This document shows, piece after piece, positions 1 to 7,484 of a stretch of 8,591 nt of DNA. A model generated the notes under the pieces. The model searched no databases. It had not been told where the DNA came from and worked only from the letters and a program-made list of their open reading frames with translations. Both the position numbers and the translations under genes were made by a program. This stretch comes from Acidimicrobiaceae bacterium. Lineage in GTDB: Bacteria; Actinomycetota; Acidimicrobiia; Acidimicrobiales; Poriferisodalaceae. Each line of letters starts with the position of its first letter. Within the stretch, counting starts at the first letter, position 1. The stretch covers positions 38,617 through 47,207 of the forward strand of contig PAVP01000028.1 in NCBI GenBank assembly GCA_002713975.1, written 5' to 3'.

Positions 1-77
1 AGTCTGCATAACAGAACTGCCTTGTAAGCAGCTATCCCCCCGGTGACGCCCAGGATGATGCGGCGGCCGGCCAGCAT
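1..77 (-). CDS. coaBC: CoaBC (phosphopantothenoylcysteine decarboxylase / phosphopantothenate-cysteine ligase), N-terminal fragment
   Basis: Only the first 25 codons are inside the window. They read MLAGRRIILGVTGGIAAYK followed by AVLLCR, the opening beta strand and glycine-rich FMN-binding turn (VTGGIAAYK) of the flavoprotein CoaC domain. The full protein normally carries CoaC and then CoaB, which together turn phosphopantothenate and cysteine into 4'-phosphopantetheine for coenzyme A in the cytosol. The start is well constrained: reading upstream in the same frame, a TAG stop occurs four codons before the ATG at 77. The ATG lies 13 bases after the rpoZ stop, and no strong ribosome binding site is seen, only a weak purine stretch around 85-92. 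A gene of this kind following rpoZ is the usual actinobacterial order. A standalone CoaC cannot be excluded because the CoaB half is outside the window. Confidence 0.9.
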   Translation of the reverse strand, partial: MLAGRRIILGVTGGIAAYKAVLLCR

Positions 78-78
78 C
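57..78 (-). promoter_or_regulatory. GC-rich hairpin covering the coaBC start codon
   Basis: On the transcript strand the arms GATGC and GCATC enclose a second pair, GGC and GCC, around a CGGCC loop, with one unpaired T between the two stem parts on the 5' side. The coaBC ATG (75-77) lies inside the first arm. The pairing is seen directly; the idea that it limits free initiation and makes coaBC depend on ribosomes finishing rpoZ 13 bases upstream is inference. Part of the stem is constrained by coding sequence, so it may be incidental. Confidence 0.35.
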
Positions 79-90
79 GGCGGTTTCTAC

Positions 91-426
91 CTACTCTTCG
101 TCAGGCACGGCCTCGAGAGCGGCTGCATCAGCCTCCGCTTGCGCCAGCGCCTCAGCCTCTAAGCGAGCACGTTCCTCCGGGTCGAACCGTTCGTAGCCGA
201 TTTTGTCAGCCTGAATTTCTTCAAACGCCATCGATAACGACTTTCGCGCCGTGCTTGTGACCTGTGGGGGGACTTCACTGCCCCCTCCTTCTCCAAGGCC
301 AAGGTCATAGGCGATGAGTTGACGTGATCTTTTCGCGGCCAAACTCACCAGTGTGAACTTGGAATCGACCTTTTCGAGTAATGCCTCAAGGCCCGGACTG
401 ATCATCGTGTCTTGTTCATCAGACAT
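91..426 (-). CDS. rpoZ: DNA-directed RNA polymerase omega subunit
   Basis: This 111-residue protein is the small omega subunit, which binds the beta' subunit and helps assemble and stabilise RNA polymerase. The family core is visible at residues 22-40 (SKFTLVSLAAKRSRQLIAY), matching the SKY-LV-AAKRARQ-Y pattern of bacterial omega. A second conserved block, KSLSMAFEEI, is at 62-71. Between them lies a glycine-rich linker (43-50). The C-terminal third (83-111) is alanine- and glutamate-rich, probably helical and strongly acidic, as in many actinobacterial omegas. The ATG at 426 has a good ribosome binding site, GAGGT at 434-438, seven bases upstream. The gene follows gmk after a 96-base gap, the largest in the window, and precedes coaBC by 13 bases. 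The gmk-rpoZ pairing is common in bacteria and supports the call. Confidence 0.95.
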   Translation of the reverse strand: MSDEQDTMISPGLEALLEKVDSKFTLVSLAAKRSRQLIAYDLGLGEGGGSEVPPQVTSTARKSLSMAFEEIQADKIGYERFDPEERARLEAEALAQAEADAAALEAVPDEE

Positions 427-443
427 CTGCTCTACCTCGATAA

Positions 444-467
444 GGGTTCAACGGTTTAGACCGACCC
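444..467 (-). promoter_or_regulatory. Possible hairpin upstream of rpoZ ribosome binding site
   Basis: On the transcript strand GGGT and CGGT pair with ACCG and ACCC around a CTAA loop, with a four-base TTGA bulge on the 3' side. It ends five bases before the GAGGT ribosome binding site of rpoZ. It has no following U run, so it does not look like an intrinsic terminator. It could be a short leader structure or a processing site; no function is claimed. Confidence 0.25.
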
Positions 468-492
468 TCAATACTATCAGCGGCCTGCTTAA

Positions 493-526
493 CTCGAACG
501 AGCTGACCTCAGCATAAGGTCCTTAT
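493..526. repeat. Three contiguous short inverted repeats at the gmk-rpoZ junction
   Basis: Three palindromic units lie end to end: CTCGAACGAG (493-502), GCTGACCTCAGC (502-513) and ATAAGGTCCTTAT (514-526). The last overlaps the gmk stop codon. Central spacers are only one or two bases, so as RNA the stems would be short, and no U tract follows. They could be protein-binding half-sites or chance. Together with the hairpin at 444-467 they are the main structure I see in the gmk-rpoZ gap. Confidence 0.4.
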
Positions 527-1107
527 AGTTCCGATTTTTGTTCACGAAAATCAGCGATAAGTGACATAACTTCAGCTACTGCGAGGTCTAGATCAGCGTT
601 GACTATTACCGAATCTGCGAGCTCACGTCCGATTTGTTCTTCGGCATCAGCTGCTTCGATTCGTTGCGCTATATGTTCCTCGCTGTCACCTCTGGCCCTC
701 ATACGTCGTTCTTGTTCAGGTCGGTTGGGTGGCACGATCAAGACGACAACTGCGTCCTCTTGACGTTCTCTCACCGCAACTGCTCCTTGCACATCAATCT
801 CTAATAGCAAGTCTTTTCCAGATGGAACCGTTGGTGTTGGTGTTCCGTATCGATGTCCAAAAAATTCAGCCCATTCATAAAATCCGTCCTCGGCAACGCG
901 AATACTGAACTCTTCATCTGTCACGTAGACGTAGGCGTCCGGCGCTTCGCTAGGCCTCCGTGACCGTGTAGTCCAAGATCGGCTGAGGTGCATTGTCGAA
1001 TCGCGTCGCATCAGCTCTGCAACTATGGTTCCCTTGCCAGCGCCACCTGCGCCGCAGATGACAAAGATGATCGGATTGCTGTTGTTGGTCACAGCGTTCG
1101 ACTCCAT
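523..1107 (-). CDS. gmk: Guanylate kinase
   Basis: The enzyme phosphorylates GMP (and dGMP) to GDP with ATP in the cytosol. Counting from the ATG at 1107, the Walker A loop GAGGAGKGT is at about residues 19-27, after a hydrophobic strand (IIFVICG). The GMP-binding segment SRSWTTRSRRPSE follows at about 42-54. FYEWAEFFGHRYGT, which carries the family's Glu and Tyr contacts to guanine, is at about 76-89, and LLEIDVQGA at 101-109. The lid RARGDSEEHIAQRI is at about 137-150. Length, about 194 residues, is normal. The start is uncertain. The frame extends to a TTG at 1119, an ATG sits at 1107, and a GTG at 1092 is the only candidate with a properly spaced GGAG (1102-1105). All three leave the kinase fold intact. 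The gene begins 19 bases after the mihF stop. Confidence 0.93.
   Translation of the reverse strand: MESNAVTNNSNPIIFVICGAGGAGKGTIVAELMRRDSTMHLSRSWTTRSRRPSEAPDAYVYVTDEEFSIRVAEDGFYEWAEFFGHRYGTPTPTVPSGKDLLLEIDVQGAVAVRERQEDAVVVLIVPPNRPEQERRMRARGDSEEHIAQRIEAADAEEQIGRELADSVIVNADLDLAVAEVMSLIADFREQKSEL
1102..1105 (-). promoter_or_regulatory. Possible ribosome binding site deciding the gmk start
   Basis: GGAG on the transcript strand lies nine bases before an in-frame GTG at 1092. If used, GMK would begin MTNNSNPIIFV, five residues shorter than from the ATG at 1107. Neither the ATG at 1107 nor the TTG at 1119 has a comparable site, which makes this the best SD-based candidate. Many actinobacterial genes start without such a site, so this does not settle the matter. 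Confidence 0.35.
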
Positions 1108-1126
1108 GCCATTCAGCAAGCCAATT

Positions 1127-1444
1127 TTATGCAGCGAAAAAGGCTACTAATTGGCTACGTTGATTTTCTCCGAGACCCTGCAATCTTCGACTTTCCGCTA
1201 TTCCGACATCCCGCATCAATCTTCGGGCTTTAACTTTGCCAATCTTTGGCATCGACTCAAGGGCAGCGAGCGCCTTCATTTTCCCGACCAATTCATCTGT
1301 GTCGGCGAGTTCAAGCAGTTCGTCGAACGAAACCAGTCCCATCTTTAAACGGTCTTTGGTTTCTGCTCTCACCCGGCGTGCCGCAGCAGCCTTTTCGAGA
1401 GCTGCTTCGCGTTGTTCAGGTGAAAGATTTGGGGGTGTAGGCAT
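1127..1444 (-). CDS. mihF: Integration host factor of the actinobacterial type (mIHF)
   Basis: The 105-residue protein is a small basic nucleoid-associated protein that binds and bends DNA. It is unrelated to the proteobacterial IHF/HU fold. The N-terminal helix PEQREAALEKAAAARRVRAETKDRLKMG (9-36) matches the family's long basic helix. The helix-two-turns-helix DNA-binding core is at about 58-92 and includes SMPKIGKVKARRLM followed by RRLQGLG. This family is characteristic of Actinobacteria and usually sits between pyrF and gmk, exactly as here, which is the strongest taxonomic clue in the window. The ATG at 1444 lies 44 bases after the pyrF stop. No ribosome binding site is visible upstream; instead TAGACT sits eight bases before the ATG, which would suit a leaderless transcript. 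The starting MPTPPNLSPEQR fits the family N-terminus, so the start is probably right. Confidence 0.95.
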   Translation of the reverse strand: MPTPPNLSPEQREAALEKAAAARRVRAETKDRLKMGLVSFDELLELADTDELVGKMKALAALESMPKIGKVKARRLMRDVGIAESRRLQGLGENQRSQLVAFFAA

Positions 1445-1452
1445 CGTCGACG

Positions 1453-1458
1453 AGTCTA
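1453..1458 (-). promoter_or_regulatory. Possible -10 hexamer for a leaderless mihF transcript
   Basis: TAGACT on the transcript strand fits the TANNNT actinobacterial -10 pattern and is followed by eight bases and then the mihF ATG. That spacing would put transcription initiation at or next to the A of the ATG. No recognisable -35 box is seen at the expected distance. The absence of a ribosome binding site for mihF agrees with the idea, but one hexamer is weak evidence. Confidence 0.3.
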
Positions 1459-1488
1459 ACTGCGTTGTGGCGAGCGTGGCCCCTCTAG

Positions 1489-2196
1489 CTAAATAGCCTC
1501 CGCTACTTCAGTAGCGATACTTGCAGCAGCCTCTTCAGGTTCGCTGGAAGCAGTCACAGCGCGTCCGATAACGAGGACGCCGGCCCCTTGTTTGATTGCT
1601 TCTCGAGGAGTGGCTATTCGTCCTTGGTCATCCGCCGCAACTCCTTGAGGTCTGATACCGGGCACAACGGTAAGCAACTCAGGGGCCATCAGGGACACCT
1701 CCGCGAGGTCGCTACCTGCGCAAACGACACCTCCGCAGTCTGCGCCGACCGCATATCCAAGCCTTTCTTGCAATAAAGACCCAGGAGCTTCTAAATCCGA
1801 GGTCAAAACGGTCACCGCAAGCACCATAGGCGGTGTCAATCCAGCAGCTGATGCACCTTCATTCAATCCGTCAACTGCAGCCGCCAACATGTCTACCCCT
1901 CCCGAAGAATGGACGGTGACATAGGAAACTCCGAGGCTCCCCAAGACTTTCGCTGTCTTTCCCACGGTGGTCGGGATGTCATGCAGTTTCAAATCGAGAA
2001 AAACTTCGTAGCCCTGATCCACAAAGGCACCCACAGCTTCTGGTCCCGAAGCAGCGAATAGTTCCAGACCAACCTTCGCAACTGAAAACCATGGCAGCAT
2101 CCGGCGTCCAAAGCGACCCGCTTCAACAAGGTCGTCAACATCGAGTGCAAGCGCGAGGCGGGAACGCACCTCATTAGCGATCTCAGGATTATTCAT
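1489..2196 (-). CDS. pyrF: Orotidine 5'-phosphate decarboxylase
   Basis: PyrF carries out the last step of UMP synthesis, the decarboxylation of OMP. The 235-residue protein shows the family's TIM-barrel landmarks: LALALDVDD at 14-22, substrate-contacting Lys41 in AKVGLELF, and the catalytic Asp-Lys-Asp set in FLDLKLHDIPTT (Asp68, Lys70, Asp73). VTVHSSGG is at 93-100, VPGIRP at 178-183 and the phosphate-binding VIGRAVT at 209-215. This is the shorter E. coli/Bacillus-type enzyme with a DLKxHDIP motif, not the longer form found in mycobacteria. The ATG at 2196 overlaps the pyrD stop by eight bases and has GGAG (2203-2206) six bases upstream, so the start is well supported. Production is probably coupled to pyrD. 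Confidence 0.97.
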   Translation of the reverse strand: MNNPEIANEVRSRLALALDVDDLVEAGRFGRRMLPWFSVAKVGLELFAASGPEAVGAFVDQGYEVFLDLKLHDIPTTVGKTAKVLGSLGVSYVTVHSSGGVDMLAAAVDGLNEGASAAGLTPPMVLAVTVLTSDLEAPGSLLQERLGYAVGADCGGVVCAGSDLAEVSLMAPELLTVVPGIRPQGVAADDQGRIATPREAIKQGAGVLVIGRAVTASSEPEEAAASIATEVAEAI

Positions 2197-3106
2197 GAGC
2201 AGCTCCGGTCAGAGAACGCACGGAATCTACTTCATGTTTTCGACACCATCGTTCTAAATCTCTGAGGATCCGCCGAGAAGCTTTTGGGTCGGCGAAGTGA
2301 GCGGAGCCAACTTGGACAGCTGATGCACCAGCAGCGAGAAACTCAACTACATGCTCTGCTTTGGTTATGCCTCCTACGCCAACAATCGGCACAGGCCCTA
2401 ACGATTCGTATACGTCGTAGACAGCCCGAACAGCAACGGGTCGGATACTCGGTCCAGACAATCCACCCCCACCATTACCAAGAACCGGACGCAGCGTTTC
2501 AGGGTCTATCACCATCCCAAACAGCGTGTTGGTAAGCGTCAAAGCCTCGGCCCCGGCTTCTATCGCCGCTTTAGCTATGGACACAATGTCGGTGACGTTC
2601 GGACTCAGTTTGGCCCACGTAGGTAAACCCGAAATCAATGAGGCATTTACAGCGGCCTGACAGCTGTGGGGGTCGTGGGCAAACATATCGCCCCGCTCTT
2701 CCAAGTTGGGACAACTTACGTTGACTTCCACCGCCGTTATTCCTTTGACTCCTGTTAACCGGCTGGCAACCTCCCGGTACTCATCGACGGTTCGCCCCCA
2801 AATACTGACAACGACTCGAGCATCATGACTTAGCAGGGCTGGTAAATCTTTTGTGATCCAACTGTCTATTCCTGGGTTCTGAAGACCTACTGAATTGATC
2901 ATTCCTGATGCGGTGCCATGAACCCGGGGCGCAGGATTGCCGGGCCATGCCGCGGCTGAGAGTGACTTAACCACAACCGCGCCTAGGTTTGCTAGATCAC
3001 AGTAGGCAGCAAGCTCGGTACCGTGACCGACCGTTCCTGAAGCAGTCATAACAGGATTGGGAAAGGTTATTGAGCCGACCTGCACTGAGTGTCCTTGTTG
3101 TCTCAT
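2189..3106 (-). CDS. pyrD: Dihydroorotate dehydrogenase, class 1B-like catalytic subunit
   Basis: The FMN enzyme oxidises dihydroorotate to orotate. The 305-residue protein has no N-terminal membrane helix, unlike quinone-linked class 2 enzymes. The active-site base is a cysteine, Cys132 in VEVNVSCPN, which marks class 1. The pattern GTVGHG (24-29), Lys47 in [15 protein letters not shown] (71-79), [10 protein letters not shown] (165-174), LTNTLFGM (191-198), [12 protein letters not shown] (214-225), GVGGI (243-247) and VQVGSA (265-270) resembles the Bacillus PyrDB (class 1B) subunit. Those enzymes normally work with PyrK, an FAD and iron-sulfur subunit that passes electrons to NAD, but pyrK is not beside it here. 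The ATG overlaps the carB stop as ATGA, with GAGGT (3116-3120) nine bases upstream. The class assignment is by motif memory, not alignment. Confidence 0.95.
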   Translation of the reverse strand: MRQQGHSVQVGSITFPNPVMTASGTVGHGTELAAYCDLANLGAVVVKSLSAAAWPGNPAPRVHGTASGMINSVGLQNPGIDSWITKDLPALLSHDARVVVSIWGRTVDEYREVASRLTGVKGITAVEVNVSCPNLEERGDMFAHDPHSCQAAVNASLISGLPTWAKLSPNVTDIVSIAKAAIEAGAEALTLTNTLFGMVIDPETLRPVLGNGGGGLSGPSIRPVAVRAVYDVYESLGPVPIVGVGGITKAEHVVEFLAAGASAVQVGSAHFADPKASRRILRDLERWCRKHEVDSVRSLTGAAHE

Positions 3107-6100
3107 GTTGTCGAAACCTCGGGGTCAAGGAACTCTTGCAATGAGCGAACTGTGAGTGGATTGGACATCCATTCTCGCAATCCAACGGCCGCAGCTCGCG
3201 CTGCAGCAACCGTGGTTAGACATGGCACTTTGTGGGCAGTTGAGGCGAAACGGATTCGATAGCCGTCACTTCGTGGGCCCCGGCCGCGTGGCGTGTTGAC
3301 AACGAGTCTGACCTGACCTGCTCCTATCAGCTCAACGGCATCTACTCCGGCGCTAATCTCGCGCCCTTCTTCGCTTAGCTTCGCTACAACGGTCTCGACA
3401 TGAACTCCGTTGCGGTCTAAGAATTCAGCAGTTCCCGAGGTAGCTGCCAACGTAAAACCAAGTTCAACAAATCCCTTGGCGGCTTCAAGTCCTTGGTCTT
3501 TGTCTCTATCCGCTAGGGAGAAAAAGATGGTTCCGGCAAGGGGAAGGGCTTCCCCTGCAGCAATTTGACTTTTCGCGAAGGCCAGCCCGAACGTTCGATC
3601 GATACCCATTACTTCGCCAGTGGAACGCATCTCTGGGCCGAGAACTGTGTCGACGTCAGGGAACCGTTGAAAGGGAAGTACTGCCTCTTTTACTGCTACG
3701 TGGCCTTCTCGAATAGGTTCTGGTAGAGCCCCTAACCCTCGGAGTTGTTCGAGTGTTTCTCCAGCCATCACTCGAGCAGCAACTTTCGCCAACTGCACTC
3801 CTGTTGCTTTGGCTATGAAAGGAACCGTTCGCGACGCCCGGGGGTTTGCCTCAATTACGAATACTTGACTCTGCTTAACAGCGAACTGCACGTTTAGAAG
3901 TCCAACGACTTGAAGTCGTTCAGCGAGTCGTTGTGTGTATTCGATTATCACTTCTTGGGTTTCTAGCGAAAGGTTGGGTGGCGGTATCGCACATGCGCTG
4001 TCTCCTGAATGCACGCCTGCTTCTTCTACGTGTTCCAGAATCCCGCCGAGAACAAAGTCACCCGTATGGTCCCGAATCGAGTCGACATCTACTTCGGTAG
4101 CGTCTTCTAAGAACCGGTCGATGAGTACGGGACGGTCGGCTGATAATCCACCTTCTCGCCCTAAGCCCCCGAACTCGGTCAGCTCTATCATCGCTTCTTC
4201 AAGTTCTTGTAGGTCGTACACAATTGTCATCGCTCGGCCACCAAGCACATAGCTGGGTCTTACCAACACTGGAAAGCCGACACGTTCACAGATCTGTGAC
4301 GCCTCCTCAAAAGTAACTGCGGTTCCGCCCGGCGGTTGAGGAATCTCTAGCTGGGCACATAATGAGTTCCAACGTTCCCGGTCTTCAGCGAGGTCGATAG
4401 AGTCGGGAGAAGTCCCACAAACAAGTTCAGTTGGTAGATCAGATGCCAATTTCAACGGTGTTTGCCCACCAAGACTGACTATGACTCCAACAGGGTTTTC
4501 CGCATCAATGACGTTGAGCACGTCTTCGAGCGTCAATGGTTCAAAATAGAGCCGGTCAGACGTGTCGTAGTCGGTGGAGACAGTTTCAGGGTTACAGTTC
4601 AGCATGATCGTCTCATAGCCGGCTTCTTCGAGAGCAAAGCTCGCATGAACACAGCAGTAGTCAAACTCAATACCTTGACCAATTCGATTCGGGCCTGAAC
4701 CCAGAATCATCATCCGAGGTCGTGTCCCTTGACGTATCTCGTCCTCGTCTTCATAAGTCGAATAGTGATACGGAGTTATCGCGTCAAACTCGGCAGCACA
4801 GGTGTCAACAGTTTTGAAGGTCGTGCGGACACCTTTGGTAAGCCTTTCTGAACGAACGTCAAGCTCTTTTACCTTTAAGAGATATGCAAGCTGTGCGTCC
4901 GAAAACCCGAGCTGTTTCGCTCGTCGCCATTCCATCTTTGTAAGAGAAGAAAGATCCGATTGCTCTAAGTGGAGCCGTTCCTCAACAATCATCAGCATCT
5001 GATCTAGGAACCATTCATCGATAGCGCAGGCGAGATAGATCTGATCGATCGAAACGCCCCGCCTCATAAGTTCCCCTACCTGGAACAATCTTTCTGCGGT
5101 AGGAACGGATATAGCGGAGAGCAACTCAGCCTCACCTTGTTTCAAATATTGACTTTCTCCGGGATCAGCATTTAGACCTGCTCGACCTTGCTCAAGTGAT
5201 CGAATGCCTTTTTGGAGACTCTCAGGAAAGGTCCGTCCTATCGACATTGCTTCACCCACAGATTGCATTTGGGGCCCTAGTACGCCTGAAGCGCCGGGGA
5301 GCTTCTCAAATGCCCACCGGGGGATCTTGGTGACCACATAGTCGATTGTTGGCTCAAAACTCGCCGGTGTCTTTTTCGTGATGTCATTGGTGATCTCGTC
5401 AAGGCGGTATCCCACCGCTAACCGCGCCGCTATTTTGGCTATCGGGAAACCTGTCGCCTTTGAAGCAAGGGCTGAACTCCTGCTCACACGGGGGTTCATC
5501 TCGATAACAATTTGCTCACCTGTTTCGGGGTGAACTGCAAATTGGACGTTGGATCCACCGGTCTCGACTCCAACTCGTCGGATACAGGCAAAAGCGGCGT
5601 TGCGCATTTCTTGATATTCGACATCGGACAGCGTCTGGGCTGGGGCAACAGTGATGGAGTCGCCTGTATGAACTCCCATCGGATCAACATTTTCGATCGA
5701 ACAGATCACGACGCAGTTGTCAGCGTGATCTCTCATTACTTCGAGTTCGTATTCTTTCCAACCTTTGATTGATTGCTCAATCAATATCTCTGAGATCGGA
5801 CTCGCATCCAAACCAAGGGCAGCAACACTTTCAAACTCTTCGGGAGTATGAGCAAACGCTGTGCCTTTACCACCCAGAATGTATGCGGGACGGATGATAA
5901 CTGGGAGTCCGATTTCTTCGACCACGGTCATGGCCTCATCCATCGTGTGTGCGATTCCAGATCGAGCGCACTTCAGACCAATCTGTTCCATCGCTTGTCT
6001 GAACAAGTCTCGGTCTTCTGCCGTAGCGATTGCCTCGCCACTCGCTCCGATCATTTCTACGTCGTATTCGTCCAACACTCCAGATTCAAGGAGTTCGATC

Positions 6101-6396
6101 GCCAAGTTGAGAGCTGTTTGACCTCCGAGAGTTGGCAGGATCGCATCTGGCCTCTCACGTTCGATGATCGCTGCAAGCACGTCAGCTTCGAGTGGTTCTA
6201 TGTAGGTAGCGTCTGCGAATTCTGGGTCGGTCATGATCGTTGCTGGATTCGAGTTCGCAAGAATTATGCGATAACCCTCCTCTCGCAGTACTCGACACGC
6301 TTGCGTCCCTGAATAATCAAACTCGCAGGCTTGGCCGATCACAATGGGTCCAGATCCAATTATCAAAATGCTTTCAATATCGTCGCGCCTCGGCAT
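3103..6396 (-). CDS. carB: Carbamoyl-phosphate synthase large subunit
   Basis: CarB uses bicarbonate, two ATP and ammonia channelled from CarA to make carbamoyl phosphate for pyrimidines and arginine. The 1097-residue protein has the full two-fold layout. The carboxyphosphate half (about 1-405) opens with [20 protein letters not shown] and has ATP-grasp metal ligands in [12 protein letters not shown], with Glu299, Asn301 and Arg303. An oligomerisation region follows (about 406-558). The carbamoyl-phosphate half (about 559-950) opens with [20 protein letters not shown] and contains [20 protein letters not shown]-terminal allosteric MGS-like domain (about 955-1097) has ATSGTAEFL and VVNTPRGRG, the region that binds UMP or ornithine in the E. 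coli enzyme. No domain is missing. The ATG overlaps the carA stop as TAATG, and GGAGGT (6405-6410) lies eight bases upstream, the strongest ribosome binding site in the window. Confidence 0.98.
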   Translation of the reverse strand: MPRRDDIESILIIGSGPIVIGQACEFDYSGTQACRVLREEGYRIILANSNPATIMTDPEFADATYIEPLEADVLAAIIERERPDAILPTLGGQTALNLAIELLESGVLDEYDVEMIGASGEAIATAEDRDLFRQAMEQIGLKCARSGIAHTMDEAMTVVEEIGLPVIIRPAYILGGKGTAFAHTPEEFESVAALGLDASPISEILIEQSIKGWKEYELEVMRDHADNCVVICSIENVDPMGVHTGDSITVAPAQTLSDVEYQEMRNAAFACIRRVGVETGGSNVQFAVHPETGEQIVIEMNPRVSRSSALASKATGFPIAKIAARLAVGYRLDEITNDITKKTPASFEPTIDYVVTKIPRWAFEKLPGASGVLGPQMQSVGEAMSIGRTFPESLQKGIRSLEQGRAGLNADPGESQYLKQGEAELLSAISVPTAERLFQVGELMRRGVSIDQIYLACAIDEWFLDQMLMIVEERLHLEQSDLSSLTKMEWRRAKQLGFSDAQLAYLLKVKELDVRSERLTKGVRTTFKTVDTCAAEFDAITPYHYSTYEDEDEIRQGTRPRMMILGSGPNRIGQGIEFDYCCVHASFALEEAGYETIMLNCNPETVSTDYDTSDRLYFEPLTLEDVLNVIDAENPVGVIVSLGGQTPLKLASDLPTELVCGTSPDSIDLAEDRERWNSLCAQLEIPQPPGGTAVTFEEASQICERVGFPVLVRPSYVLGGRAMTIVYDLQELEEAMIELTEFGGLGREGGLSADRPVLIDRFLEDATEVDVDSIRDHTGDFVLGGILEHVEEAGVHSGDSACAIPPPNLSLETQEVIIEYTQRLAERLQVVGLLNVQFAVKQSQVFVIEANPRASRTVPFIAKATGVQLAKVAARVMAGETLEQLRGLGALPEPIREGHVAVKEAVLPFQRFPDVDTVLGPEMRSTGEVMGIDRTFGLAFAKSQIAAGEALPLAGTIFFSLADRDKDQGLEAAKGFVELGFTLAATSGTAEFLDRNGVHVETVVAKLSEEGREISAGVDAVELIGAGQVRLVVNTPRGRGPRSDGYRIRFASTAHKVPCLTTVAAARAAAVGLREWMSNPLTVRSLQEFLDPEVSTT
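3904..3920. repeat. 17-base perfect palindrome within carB
   Basis: AACGACTT and AAGTCGTT form perfect eight-base arms around a single G. The element lies in the carB codons for ERLQVVG, near the end of the second ATP-grasp domain. AGTCGTT occurs again in direct orientation at 3926-3932. A perfect arm pair of this size could arise by chance in a window this long, and the codons encode an ordinary stretch of the protein, so no function is assigned. Confidence 0.5.
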
Positions 6397-7484
6397 TACT
6401 GCGGACCTCCGTGAAACGACGTCATCAAGTCGGCAAACTGTTGAAACAAGTACCGAGAATCATGAGGTCCTGGACTCGCCTCGGGGTGGTACTGAACGCT
6501 GAATGCAGGTATGTCATTGCAGCGGAGCCCTTCAAGGGTGCCGTCGTTAAGGCAGACATGTGTTTCTGTTACGCCTGGAACAGAACCTGACTCAATAGCA
6601 AAATTATGATTTTGACTGGTGATTTCAATTCGGCCGTTATCCAGATTGCGAACGGGCACATTGCCCCCATGATGACCGAACTTCATCTTGTAGGATTTTC
6701 CACCCAAAGCCAGCGAAAGAATCTGGTGGCCAAGACAGATTCCGAACACTGGCACTTTCCCGAGCAGGGCGCCAAGAGCTGTAACCACTTGCCCCGCCAT
6801 CATCGGGTCCCCTGGACCGTTGGACAAGAAGACGCCGTGCGGTTCCAAAGCAAGAACCTCGTCACTTGTGGTCTGCGCTGGCACGACAAATACAGTGGCG
6901 ATTTCAGAAAGCTGATCCACAATTGATTTCTTGATGCCTAAGTCGTAGGCGACAACCCGCAAGTGTCCACCTTCAACTTCGTATGCTTTTGAAGTAGTCA
7001 CCGCACTAACAAGGTCTACGCCAGTCGTGCCGGGCTCCGATGAGGCCGCCTTACCGAGCTGCTCGAAGGACGCGTTACCGAATGCGGCCGGCATAGCGCC
7101 GTTTTCTCGAACGTGTCGGGTTAGTCGTCGGGTATCAACACCAGCGATTCCTGGTATGCCTTCTGATCGTAGGTAAGTATCTAAGTCGCCTTCGCTGCGC
7201 CAATTAGACCTCCGTCTCGATAGTTCACGGACGACCACACCTCTGCAGGAGGGACGTTTCGCCTCGTCGTCAGCGGCTGTGACCCCGTAGTTGCCTATAT
7301 GAGGGTAGGTAAAATTAATTATTTGCCCGGCGTAGGACGGGTCAGTGATCACTTCTTGGTATCCACTCAAGACGGTGTTAAACACCACCTCCCCAGAAGT
7401 GACATCCACCTCTGCGCCTATCAGTTCACCTGCGAACGTTGTCCCATCGGCGAGCACCAACGCTCCTTCGCGAATTTGGGTCAC
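6396..7484 (-). CDS. carA: Carbamoyl-phosphate synthase small (glutaminase) subunit
   Basis: CarA hydrolyses glutamine and feeds ammonia through a tunnel to CarB. The 362-residue protein has the CarA N-terminal domain (about 1-150) with [20 protein letters not shown] at 34-53. The class I glutamine amidotransferase domain runs from about 175 to the end. Its triad is complete: Cys250 in VFGICLGHQ, His333 and Glu335 in [11 protein letters not shown]. The oxyanion segment LSNGPGDP is at 220-227 and SQNHNFAIE at 290-298. The start is a GTG at 7484. The codon immediately upstream in frame is a TAA, so no longer form is possible. A modest GGGCAGG site (7489-7495) lies four bases upstream. The GTG overlaps the stop of the preceding 21-codon ORF as GTGA, and the gene's own stop overlaps the carB start. 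Confidence 0.98.
   Translation of the reverse strand: MTQIREGALVLADGTTFAGELIGAEVDVTSGEVVFNTVLSGYQEVITDPSYAGQIINFTYPHIGNYGVTAADDEAKRPSCRGVVVRELSRRRSNWRSEGDLDTYLRSEGIPGIAGVDTRRLTRHVRENGAMPAAFGNASFEQLGKAASSEPGTTGVDLVSAVTTSKAYEVEGGHLRVVAYDLGIKKSIVDQLSEIATVFVVPAQTTSDEVLALEPHGVFLSNGPGDPMMAGQVVTALGALLGKVPVFGICLGHQILSLALGGKSYKMKFGHHGGNVPVRNLDNGRIEITSQNHNFAIESGSVPGVTETHVCLNDGTLEGLRCNDIPAFSVQYHPEASPGPHDSRYLFQQFADLMTSFHGGPQ

Noticed and set aside
988..1233. Plus-strand open frame across the gmk-mihF junction.
   Set aside because: It is antisense to two clear genes and encodes nothing recognisable.
1445..1488. Intrinsic terminator between pyrF and mihF.
   Set aside because: The gap contains no stem followed by a U run on the transcript strand, so readthrough is expected.
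2189..3106. Reading PyrD as the membrane-linked class 2 enzyme common in mycobacteria.
   Set aside because: There is no N-terminal membrane helix, the active-site base is cysteine rather than serine, and the protein is shorter than class 2 enzymes.
5848..6312. A 154-codon open frame on the plus strand.
   Set aside because: It lies wholly opposite the highly conserved N-terminal half of carB, has no recognisable domain, and is best explained as an antisense shadow.
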